Of a stretch of 7,169 bases of DNA, positions 1 through 6,515 are shown piece after piece. Source of the stretch: an uncultured Ktedonobacteraceae bacterium (lineage in GTDB: Bacteria; Chloroflexota; Ktedonobacteria; Ktedonobacterales; Ktedonobacteraceae); assembly GCA_955652655.1 (NCBI GenBank), contig CATPCK010000701.1, positions 1 through 7,169 on the forward strand, written 5' to 3'. Position 1 is the first letter of the stretch. Every line of letters starts with the position of its first letter. Both the position numbers and the translations under genes were made by a program. The notes under the pieces were generated by a model. That model made no database searches. It was not told where the DNA came from and saw only the letters and a list, made by a program, of their open reading frames with translations.

Positions 1-71
1 ATCTGGTTCCCCACAGCGATCAATCGCGCTGGTCGCATTTCAGTACATTGTTGAGTTTCATGGATATTCAT
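1..71 (-). CDS. Possible 5' end of a leftward gene, cut by the window edge
   Basis: On the minus strand an ATG at 71 opens a frame that stays open to the window edge (23 codons). A GGGA 7 nt before the ATG could serve as a ribosome binding site. The visible peptide begins MNIHETQQ and ends ARLIAVGNQ, followed by an ATN codon (Ile or Met). A short beta-strand running into a Gly-Asn turn is seen at the N-terminus of hydrogenase maturation proteases, among others, but 23 residues cannot establish a family. Divergence from the transporter gene at 345 would leave a shared upstream region of about 270 bp. The alternative is that this is chance open frame in non-coding DNA. The plus-strand frames here close early, at 54, 73 and 149. 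Confidence 0.25.
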   Translation of the reverse strand, partial: MNIHETQQCTEMRPARLIAVGNQ

Positions 72-224
72 GAGAAATTCCCACTGGTAAAGATGTCCAG
101 ATTGTCGAAATTCTTCTCTTCACCACCCTGCATCCAGAGACAAGTCTAACATGGATGACAAGTATATGGGAAATAGTCAGGTCTTTCCTGTCTTGTGGAA
201 CGTAGAGAGATAACCTTCATCAGC

Positions 225-253
225 TTGTGCTAACTATGCTGCTATGCTACACT
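225..253 (+). promoter_or_regulatory. Candidate extended -10 promoter for the transporter gene
   Basis: TTGTGC at 225-230 (3 of 6 to the -35 consensus) is followed by exactly 17 nt and TACACT at 248-253 (4 of 6 to the -10 consensus). A TG lies one base before the -10 (TGC at 245-247), the extended -10 element that can compensate for a poor -35. Transcription would begin near 260. That leaves only about 10 nt before the ATG at 270, or an 85-nt leader before the ATG at 345. The -10 overlaps two copies of CTATGCT (234-240 and 242-248). This is a by-eye match of moderate quality. Confidence 0.4.
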
Positions 254-319
254 ATGTACAAATCAAGCCATGGCTTTATTACAAGTTGTGGGGCAGCAAG
301 ATCTATTGGATGAATACCT

Positions 320-334
320 TTCCTTACGAAGGAA
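320..334 (+). promoter_or_regulatory. Ribosome binding site inside a small hairpin, before the ATG at 345
   Basis: AAGGA at 329-333 lies 11 nt before the ATG at 345 and is the only Shine-Dalgarno-like sequence near either possible start of the transporter gene. The same bases form the 3' arm of a perfect 6-bp hairpin, TTCCTT (320-325) with AAGGAA (329-334) around a 3-nt ACG loop. Folding would hide the ribosome binding site, so initiation at 345 could be damped or conditional. The stem is short, and its existence in the cell is inference. Confidence 0.4.
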
Positions 335-344
335 TATACATACT

Positions 345-2378
345 ATGACACAGGGAGCGGCGACATCAGATACGTCAAATCAGGCCCATGGAGATAAGCA
401 TAGCCATGACGGACATTTACTCGGACCTCTCCTCTGCTGGGCAGTCGTCTTTGCTGATATTGGTACGTCTGTCTATTACACACCCGGCATCCTCTACGGC
501 ACTGTTGGGCCATTAGCTGGTTTCTTTGTCTTTTTAACAATGTCAGTATTTGTCTTATTGACATTGAAATATGCAGAGGTGACGTACCGCTTCCCTCAAG
601 GTGGCGGTGTCGTGACAGTGGCCGCGCAGGCCATCAATCACTGGGTTGGAGCGCTTGGAGGAATGTTCATCCTGGTGGATTACTTTCTCACTGCCTCCAT
701 CAGTTGCCTTTCGGGTATCTTCTACCTGAGCGTGGTTGCCCCAGCCATCGGCCCGTTCGCTTTATGGATTACCATTGGTGTGCTTATTTTACTGGGTATT
801 CTGAACTGGGTGGGCATTAGCGAGAGCGCAAAGGTGAGCTTAGTAGGAGCGGTCATCGCCTTTCTCAGCGACATCGCTATTCTTGTGACAGTCTTTACCC
901 ATATCTCGTTCCCGGCCTTTTTGGCGCTCATCCCGGACATGTTTGCCCATCACTCACTCACGCCCATCTCTATCCTCATTGGCTTTGCAGGATCGTTCCT
1001 GGCTTTCTCAGGCCTCGAGAGCATCTCGCAACTCTCCCCGGTCATGAAAACGCCGCGCAAGAAGGTGGCCGGGATGGCGCTCTTGATTGTGGTACTCACC
1101 ATCGGGTTGACGAGCCCTCTATTGACGATATTTTCAACGCTGTTACAGCCACAAGAAGCTACCGATCCCGTAAAGAACAGCCAGCTAATTTCACTGCTCG
1201 CAGGGCATTGGGGTAATGCCTTTTTACAGACAGAGGTGGCCATTAGCGCCGGCGCGCTCCTGGTTTTTGCCAGCAATACGGCTATCATCGGAGCCTATCA
1301 CGTGTTTATGGCGCTTTCTCGGATGGAGTTTTTTCCTGCTTTTGTCCTCCGGCGCAATAAGTTACGTGGCACACCTCACTATTCGATAGCGCTGGCCACG
1401 TTCGTTCCCATCGCAGTGTTGATCCTGGTCAGGGGGAACATCATCACCCTTGGGGATATGTACGCATTTGGCTTGTTGGGAGCCTTTACCCTGACATGTC
1501 TGGGCCTGGACCTTGTACGCTACCGGGAGCGAAAGGCGATACGGGCTAAAAGATACCAACCTGCAGGAGCACAACCAGGAAATGGGAATGAACCCTTACC
1601 CGCCGGCAATCAGCTCGAGGCTGAGGTCACTCCGTCACCTACCCGTCAGCAAGATACGTTCAATGGAGACGCTCTTGCAGGGATATCCAGGGCAGAGGGC
1701 ACACATACTACCACACCTTCCACTCAGATCAATCAGCCGAAGATTAGCTTGTGGTCTACCATCGATTTCTATCTTGGTATCCTGACAACCGTATTAGTGA
1801 TGATCGCCTGGTCAACCAATCTGGTAGCTAAACCACTTGCGACAGCCTTTGGCGGCACGGTAGCAGGCGTGGGTATGGTTGTAGCCTACCTCAACTATAT
1901 GGGTCATAAACGCCGAGGGCGTATCCCTGTCATGATTACGGGTGTCGAGGGAAGATTACCAGGTTCTGTACTGGCAGTGCTCACCAGCAGTAATGGACAT
2001 AACGATGCGGTTATACGTACAGCTATCAATAATGCCGAAGGACATCCCGTAGTATTTCTTTATGTAAACGATGAGAAACCGCAAACAAGCCGGCCACCCA
2101 GTATGTTTGAGGTAGTCGACCCATACTTAGATGATATGCAGGCCAAAGAATATTTTGGCAGAGCCGAAAGCCTGGCACAAAAAGCCAAGATTCCTCGCAG
2201 ATTCATCTACCGGCAAAATGCACCAGGAGTGGTATCGCGCGTCTGGCAAGCAGTTCATCCTCGTGACATAGTAGTTGCGGCGAACATTGCTCCAGAATTT
2301 GAGGATGTCAACCCTGATCGTATCCGCTACGAACTTACATCAAACGGCAAAGTAGCCCATATGCTCAAGCACTGGTAG
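345..2378 (+). CDS. KimA/KUP-like potassium transporter (APC superfamily) with C-terminal USP-like domain
   Basis: Predicted inner-membrane potassium uptake carrier, probably proton-coupled as known for the KUP/KimA families. Numbered from the ATG at 345 (677 aa): a His-rich tail (four His in residues 15-24), ten core helices from about 27 to 390, a hydrophilic Pro/Gly/Thr/Gln-rich stretch (about 391-468), two more helices (470-518), and a soluble USP-like alpha/beta domain (about 539-677). Family marks include ADIGTS in helix 1, FPQGGG after helix 2, LVDYFLT in helix 3 and GISESA before helix 5. Compared with Bacillus subtilis KimA from memory, its potassium-site residues D36, Y43, D117, Y118, T121, T230, E233 and Y377 correspond to D38, Y45, D112, Y113, T116, S222, E225 and Y373, seven identical and one Thr-to-Ser. 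The start at 345 is chosen for its AAGGA. The ATG at 270 (702 aa) has no ribosome binding site but cannot be excluded. A generic annotation would be amino acid permease; the adjacent kdpDE favours potassium. Confidence 0.85.
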   Translation: MTQGAATSDTSNQAHGDKHSHDGHLLGPLLCWAVVFADIGTSVYYTPGILYGTVGPLAGFFVFLTMSVFVLLTLKYAEVTYRFPQGGGVVTVAAQAINHWVGALGGMFILVDYFLTASISCLSGIFYLSVVAPAIGPFALWITIGVLILLGILNWVGISESAKVSLVGAVIAFLSDIAILVTVFTHISFPAFLALIPDMFAHHSLTPISILIGFAGSFLAFSGLESISQLSPVMKTPRKKVAGMALLIVVLTIGLTSPLLTIFSTLLQPQEATDPVKNSQLISLLAGHWGNAFLQTEVAISAGALLVFASNTAIIGAYHVFMALSRMEFFPAFVLRRNKLRGTPHYSIALATFVPIAVLILVRGNIITLGDMYAFGLLGAFTLTCLGLDLVRYRERKAIRAKRYQPAGAQPGNGNEPLPAGNQLEAEVTPSPTRQQDTFNGDALAGISRAEGTHTTTPSTQINQPKISLWSTIDFYLGILTTVLVMIAWSTNLVAKPLATAFGGTVAGVGMVVAYLNYMGHKRRGRIPVMITGVEGRLPGSVLAVLTSSNGHNDAVIRTAINNAEGHPVVFLYVNDEKPQTSRPPSMFEVVDPYLDDMQAKEYFGRAESLAQKAKIPRRFIYRQNAPGVVSRVWQAVHPRDIVVAANIAPEFEDVNPDRIRYELTSNGKVAHMLKHW

Positions 2379-2505
2379 GGAATCGGCATCCTCTTTGTTT
2401 ATCCAACGAGAGAGGCGCTTAAGCAAGGAGCTGCTACGGAGAATACGCAACTCTATTTACTCATGCCAGGGCAGAAAACTTCTGGCCATTCTCGGTGGAG
2501 AAACC

Positions 2506-3204
2506 TCAGTCATCACTACTGAAGCGATAGCCCACGCCCGAAATCGTGAGAATGAAGCGAGGATGGGCGGGATCCGGTTCAATTTTGCGGCGCAACTGCC
2601 CGATATAGACATGAAGATAGTGGGATTCTGTCCCATAGCCAGTACCCCACACCTGGGAGAGTAACATATGGCGTGTCATGATCTTACCTCGATTCTTGAT
2701 GAGGGCTTTGAGGAGATCATACTCGGTAGGGGTCAACTTGACCTCCTGCCCGTTGACTTGCACGAGACGCTGGGCAAAATCAACTTTGAGTGGACCAGCC
2801 GTAAAAATTGGCTCCGTCCCGGCTTGTACCTGGGCGGTATGTCGTAGCGCCACGCGTATTCGTGCCAATACTTCATCAATGCCAAATGGCTTGGGTACAT
2901 AATCATCAGCACCCAGGTCAAGAGCCTGCACTTTGTCACGCTCGGCATCCTTGACCGAGAGCACAATAATGGGCAAATTCGATTGCTCACGTACCCTCTT
3001 AGTCACCTCTAAGCCACTGATACCGGGTAAACCAAGATCGAGCAGCATGAGATCTGGCCGATAATGGGTAATGGCCTCAAGCGCATCCTCACCATTACTC
3101 GCGGTAAAAACCTCAAAGCCATGCGCTGCCAAGCTGCGCTGCAGCGCACGCAAAATCTCGATTTCATCGTCAACCACCAGAATCCTTGCACCGCTTTTAC
3201 TCAT
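2506..3204 (-). CDS. kdpE: KdpE-like OmpR/PhoB-family response regulator
   Basis: Cytoplasmic DNA-binding response regulator, 232 aa, the usual length for KdpE. The receiver domain (about residues 6-120) has the acidic pair D12-D13, the phospho-acceptor D56 in LLDLGLPG, S83 at the switch Ser/Thr position and the conserved K105 in VPKPFG. A winged-helix output domain (about 133-230) follows, with LTPTEYDLL and a C-terminal GVGYRF hairpin. The run LSVKDAERDKVQALDLGADDYV is close to KdpE as I remember it. The ATG overlaps the 3' end of the kinase gene by 8 nt (ATGAGTAA), and a GAGG lies 10 nt upstream, so translation is probably coupled. The classical target is kdpFABC, which is not in this window, so the regulated genes here are unknown. 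The convergent KimA-like transporter is one candidate. Confidence 0.9.
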   Translation of the reverse strand: MSKSGARILVVDDEIEILRALQRSLAAHGFEVFTASNGEDALEAITHYRPDLMLLDLGLPGISGLEVTKRVREQSNLPIIVLSVKDAERDKVQALDLGADDYVPKPFGIDEVLARIRVALRHTAQVQAGTEPIFTAGPLKVDFAQRLVQVNGQEVKLTPTEYDLLKALIKNRGKIMTRHMLLSQVWGTGYGTESHYLHVYIGQLRRKIEPDPAHPRFILTISGVGYRFSSDD

Positions 3205-4870
3205 TTGTCTCTATCCTCGTCTTCCCTACTGGTAGTGTGAAACGAAATACTGCACCCCCACCCTCCCGATTTTCAGCCCAGATATGCCCACCATGAGCTT
3301 CAACCAATCCCTTACATACCGCGAGACCCAGTCCAGAGCCAGTCGTGCGTTGAGTACCTAACACCCGGTAGAATTTATCAAAGATTCGCTCCAGGTCTAC
3401 AGGAGGAATTCCCGGGCCGCGATCTGCAACGCTTATCACCATCTGATCACCCTCGAGGCGTGCTGTTATCTCGATAGGAGACTCTTGTGGCGTGTAACGC
3501 ACCGCGTTTTCAATGAGATTGGTCAATACCTGGTCCATTTGCAGATAATCCAGCTCTACCGGTGGTAGATCGGCGGGGAGGTCCGTCACTACCGTACGAC
3601 CTTGTAAGATTGGCCGCATGTGGCCAAGAACATCGTGAATCAATTCATCAACAGGATACCACTCTTTTTCAGGTTTGAGTGCCCCTCCCTCGATACGAGA
3701 CATATCCAGCAAATTTCCCACCAGGCGATTGAGCCGATCAGCTTCTTGTTCGATAGCCAGGGCAAAGCTCCGCCGCGCTTCCTCGTCCCATTGTACATCT
3801 TCTTGCAGGAGGCTGCTGGCAGCAGCCTTGATCGAGGAGAGAGGCGTCCTGAGATCATGCGAAACAGAGGAGAGGAGCGCAGCGCGCAGGGCATCTGTGC
3901 GCTGCAATAGTTCAATTTGTAGGCTCTCACGTCGTAGACGTGCGCGCTCGATCACCGAGGTAGCCTGGTCGAGAAAAGTCCAGAAGAAGGCGGTTTCGGG
4001 TTTTGTTCTCTCCACATCTACCCCCAGGCCCATTTCATGGGTAAAATGCCGTGGATCATCCTCTAACTGGAGACGTAAGACGCCAATTACTTTCGCGCCC
4101 ATTTTCAGTGGGATCATCCGCATAAAATGACGTACCGGGTGAAGCGAAACGGTGCTGCGCACAATTGCGCGCGGGGCAAAGCCCGTAGATTGTTGAGGCG
4201 CTAAGGAAACGTCGTGCAGTTCCACTGTTTGAGCCTGTTTCATCACCCACGACGCCGTAGCTTCCTCATCTGGTGAGAGATGCTCGCCCGTATTCATAGC
4301 ACTGGCTCCTATTGTCAACTTTCCATTCGCATCAGGGAGGAGAATTGCGCAATCACGTACTCCCCACGAGAAAAATACATTCACTACTGCGTGCACCACC
4401 ACGCTCAGTTGACTTTCCAGTTCCTCCTCATTATTCGTGGCACGTACCAATTCATAAAGAATACGCGTCTCACGTGCCTGGCGACTGGCTTGCTCTGCAC
4501 GTTGATGCAGCGCCGATGCTAACTGCCCGGTAATAATTGCCGTCGCTAAAAATACAAAGAGCGCGATCCATTCTTCAGGTTTGGCAATGGTAAGCGTGTA
4601 GAGAGGAGGCACGAGAAAAAAATCGAAGGAGAAAAAGGCAGCCAGTGATGAGACTACTGCGGCAAAGAGTCCCCGTGTGCTTCCCAAAGCTAACACAAGT
4701 AGTATGTAGGTAAGAGATATATTCGGGATATTTGGATAGAGATGCAGCGCGAATACTATTACCGTTATCAGGAGCGAACCCAATATCGCCAACACGCTAT
4801 CGATAAGATAGCGTCTCCAAAGCGGCCCCTCTCGTGCGCCAAAAGAGGGTAAGTGTTCTACCTCGCTCAT
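3197..4870 (-). CDS. kdpD: Short KdpD-like membrane sensor histidine kinase (DUF4118-GAF-HisKA-HATPase)
   Basis: Membrane histidine kinase expected to phosphorylate the KdpE encoded just downstream. Numbered from the ATG at 4870 (557 aa): four closely spaced membrane helices of the KdpD/DUF4118 type (about 22-117), a GAF-like domain (about 137-307), HisKA with H338 in SVSHDLRTPL, and the ATPase domain with the N box (N451, N455), G1 box DRGPGIP (483-489) and G2 box GSGLGL (511-516). All catalytic boxes look intact. E. coli KdpD is about 890 aa. The N-terminal KdpD ATP-binding and USP domains are absent here, because the protein begins only about 20 residues before the first helix. ATG 4870 is preferred because AGGGA (4880-4876) lies 5 nt upstream. 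The in-frame GTG at 4894 and ATG at 4888 lack a ribosome binding site. Confidence 0.88.
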   Translation of the reverse strand: MSEVEHLPSFGAREGPLWRRYLIDSVLAILGSLLITVIVFALHLYPNIPNISLTYILLVLALGSTRGLFAAVVSSLAAFFSFDFFLVPPLYTLTIAKPEEWIALFVFLATAIITGQLASALHQRAEQASRQARETRILYELVRATNNEEELESQLSVVVHAVVNVFFSWGVRDCAILLPDANGKLTIGASAMNTGEHLSPDEEATASWVMKQAQTVELHDVSLAPQQSTGFAPRAIVRSTVSLHPVRHFMRMIPLKMGAKVIGVLRLQLEDDPRHFTHEMGLGVDVERTKPETAFFWTFLDQATSVIERARLRRESLQIELLQRTDALRAALLSSVSHDLRTPLSSIKAAASSLLQEDVQWDEEARRSFALAIEQEADRLNRLVGNLLDMSRIEGGALKPEKEWYPVDELIHDVLGHMRPILQGRTVVTDLPADLPPVELDYLQMDQVLTNLIENAVRYTPQESPIEITARLEGDQMVISVADRGPGIPPVDLERIFDKFYRVLGTQRTTGSGLGLAVCKGLVEAHGGHIWAENREGGGAVFRFTLPVGKTRIETNE

Positions 4871-4875
4871 GGTAT

Positions 4876-4880
4876 TCCCT
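4876..4880 (-). promoter_or_regulatory. Ribosome binding site of kdpD
   Basis: AGGGA on the minus strand, 5 nt before the ATG at 4870. It selects this start over the upstream GTG (4894) and ATG (4888), neither of which has a comparable sequence. Confidence 0.6.
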
Positions 4881-4950
4881 ACTCTCATTGTCACGATATG
4901 ATTGATTGGATGATAGAGTTATGGACTGATACACAGCACATAATAGCTTA

Positions 4951-4980
4951 AGCATAGGAGATAGGAAAACCTGCTGTCAA
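4951..4980 (-). promoter_or_regulatory. Sigma-70-type promoter of the kdpDE unit
   Basis: Reading leftward, a perfect -35 TTGACA (4980-4975) is followed by 18 nt and TATGCT (4956-4951, 4 of 6 to consensus). Transcription would start near 4944, giving a 5' leader of about 74 nt to the ATG at 4870. An 8-bp palindrome, GCTTAAGC (4946-4953), straddles the end of the -10 and could be a small operator, though it may be chance. Confidence 0.55.
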
Positions 4981-5004
4981 TAGGAGCAAAATGAGTTCTT
5001 TAGA

Positions 5005-5045
5005 GAAACAGCAAACGCTCGTTCGGCTAACAGTGGTTCTGTTTC
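5005..5045. repeat. Short inverted repeat in the divergent promoter region
   Basis: GAAACAG (5005-5011) and CTGTTTC (5039-5045) form a perfect 7-bp inverted repeat around 27 nt. A second AACAG (5029-5033) can pair with the same CTGTT to give a tight 5-bp hairpin with a 5-nt loop. It lies between the two divergent promoters, 33 bp upstream of the lipoprotein -35. It could be an operator or a chance match, and no regulator is identified. Confidence 0.25.
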
Positions 5046-5077
5046 ATACATATGAGGTGTAGCGTACCGGCTTATGC

Positions 5078-5106
5078 TTGACTCTATCGAGGCACAAAGC
5101 TATACT
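5078..5106 (+). promoter_or_regulatory. Strong sigma-70-type promoter for a leaderless lipoprotein mRNA
   Basis: TTGACT (5078-5083, 5 of 6) is followed by exactly 17 nt and TATACT (5101-5106, 5 of 6). Counting from the -10, +1 falls at 5113, which is the A of the ATG that gives the best signal peptide. No Shine-Dalgarno sequence lies upstream of that ATG. Promoter, start codon and signal peptide therefore agree on a leaderless transcript. The ATG at 5074 would lie upstream of this promoter. Confidence 0.6.
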
Positions 5107-5112
5107 TCCCAC

Positions 5113-6465
5113 ATGAAACACCAGCGTATTTTTATCTTGCTGCTCTTGATATGTGTTGCCAGCGCAGCAGGTTGTGGCCCTGGACATGTAGGTGGCAACG
5201 AAATTGCTTTTCTGCGCGATGGGCAGTTGTGGACCATTGATCCTGATGGCGCTAATGCCTTTGCGGTCTTCACCGACAACAACACACCTGTTGTTGGCTA
5301 TAGCTGGTCACCAACGCACCAGATTCTTACATTCCGCACGCTTGATGCCACGTTCGCTAAGACTTCCGCAGCAAAACACCTCCTCAGTAATCCCGTCACC
5401 GCGTTAACAGGTGACTTGCCAAGTACGCTGAATACGATAGGTATTGATGGTGGTTCTCCAATCCCCATTATTTTTTCCAGCCCTGACTTGCGATACAGTA
5501 ACGCCTGGTGGAACACGGCTGGGAGCCGTTTGATCTACCGGGAAGAAATCACAGCGACAACTCCTTCTCCCTCTACAGTATTCTGGTGGGCATCACAGAA
5601 TGATCAACCGGGTGGTATCGCTCGAAAGTTGCTGCCTAACACGTACTCTATTCCTTCTATCGCTCCAGACAGTTCATTGGTTCTAGGAATCTCAAAGCAG
5701 GGGATATTTACGAGCACACTGAACGGAACCAATATCCATTATATCTTTCACGGGATCCTGCCTGGACATCCTTTCTTTGCCACTCTGGAACGCGCACTTT
5801 GGCAACCTGCGCACCAACATCCAGGGATTCTCTACGCCATCGAAAGCCCGGCTTCCACTCAACATGGATCATCAAGCAATAGTTCCATCGCAGTTGAACT
5901 TCTTCTCAACGACCTGCACGGTCATACGACCATCCTGGCCAAATGTGCTTGCACTCAATTTGCCTGGGGCCCTGACGGCAACCATATTCTCTATAGCAAT
6001 GGTCCAACGTTTACTATATACAATCTCATTGATGGCTCCTCGTTTGCCATTGATGCAGAAGTTGGAAGCATTCCCTACTGGTCGCCTGATAATCAGTCTC
6101 TCCTCCTCGATGGTTTACATACATTTGTACTCATCAATATCAAAAATCAGCAGCAACAGCTATTGTTACATGACGCTAATACAGCATCCATTCCAGCATC
6201 GCAAGCTGCCCCTATCGTGGATGTTAACGCCTTGCTCCAACCTGTCGCCAATAGTTTGTGGGCAGCCGATAGTCGCCATTTTCTCTTTTCGACGCGCGAA
6301 CGATTATTCTGGCAGGGAAAACCCCTCATTTCCGGCAGAGGACTCTATACAGTGGCTTTGGATAGCCATGAGCAATTACAGGGTACACCTGTTCTTGTTG
6401 ATTCAGGGAGAGATATCCAGGCGGGGTGGAGTTATGAAGATCCCAATACCTCTTTCTTGTTTTAA
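5113..6465 (+). CDS. Secreted lipoprotein with TolB/PD40-like beta-propeller repeats
   Basis: Predicted lipid-anchored extracytoplasmic protein, 450 aa from the ATG at 5113. The signal peptide has a basic n-region (MKHQR), a hydrophobic core (IFILLLLICV) and a lipobox ASAAGC with lipidated Cys21. Then come about eight degenerate propeller repeats of the PD40/WD40-like kind: NEIAFLRDGQLWTIDPDG (29-46), YSWSPTHQILTF (63-74), then near 128-144, 181-207 and 228-245, FAWGPDGNHILYS (283-295), YWSPDNQSLLLDG (322-334) and LWAADSRHFLFS (382-393). Such propellers usually bind ligands or partner proteins, and no catalytic residues stand out. Two further Cys (278 and 280, CAC) precede a blade and could form a local disulfide or metal site. 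The start at 5113 is preferred over 5074 because it gives a clean signal peptide and agrees with the promoter. The substrate and role are unknown. It probably shares its transcript with the next gene, 50 nt downstream. Confidence 0.8.
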   Translation: MKHQRIFILLLLICVASAAGCGPGHVGGNEIAFLRDGQLWTIDPDGANAFAVFTDNNTPVVGYSWSPTHQILTFRTLDATFAKTSAAKHLLSNPVTALTGDLPSTLNTIGIDGGSPIPIIFSSPDLRYSNAWWNTAGSRLIYREEITATTPSPSTVFWWASQNDQPGGIARKLLPNTYSIPSIAPDSSLVLGISKQGIFTSTLNGTNIHYIFHGILPGHPFFATLERALWQPAHQHPGILYAIESPASTQHGSSSNSSIAVELLLNDLHGHTTILAKCACTQFAWGPDGNHILYSNGPTFTIYNLIDGSSFAIDAEVGSIPYWSPDNQSLLLDGLHTFVLINIKNQQQQLLLHDANTASIPASQAAPIVDVNALLQPVANSLWAADSRHFLFSTRERLFWQGKPLISGRGLYTVALDSHEQLQGTPVLVDSGRDIQAGWSYEDPNTSFLF

Positions 6466-6500
6466 CAGGCTTTACCTGTGCTACATGTTTTCACTTGAGA

Positions 6501-6505
6501 AAGGA
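6501..6505 (+). promoter_or_regulatory. Ribosome binding site of the small coiled-coil gene
   Basis: AAGGA, 10 nt before the ATG at 6516. It is also 6 nt before another ATG at 6512, which opens only Met-Asp-Glu and then stops at 6521-6523, overlapping the true start. Confidence 0.5.
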
Positions 6506-6515
6506 TCAGTAATGG

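Noticed and set aside
1..71. ParA-like N-terminus for the leftward partial frame
   Set aside because: IAVGNQ resembles the start of a ParA Walker A region, but the next codon is ATN (Ile/Met), not the Lys expected in NQKGG.
72..344. c-di-AMP (ydaO-type) riboswitch before the KimA-like gene
   Set aside because: B. subtilis kimA has one, so I looked for it. The conserved GGGGAACC and GGGUGAAU-type blocks are absent on the plus strand. A GGGGAACC occurs on the minus strand at 5-12, in the wrong direction and far from this gene.
950..1288. 112-codon minus-strand frame inside the transporter gene
   Set aside because: It is a shadow of conserved membrane helices encoded on the other strand.
2395..2664. 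89-codon plus-strand frame just after the transporter gene
   Set aside because: More than half lies antisense to the conserved winged-helix end of kdpE, there is no good ribosome binding site, and the peptide resembles nothing known to me.
3675..4130. 151-codon plus-strand frame opposite the kinase gene
   Set aside because: It is Ser/Arg-rich, typical of an antisense shadow of coding DNA, and lies opposite the intact GAF and HisKA regions of kdpD.
6465..6479. Terminator between the lipoprotein and small genes
   Set aside because: ACAGG/CCTGT makes only a 5-bp stem, and the nearest T run (6487-6490) is not adjacent.
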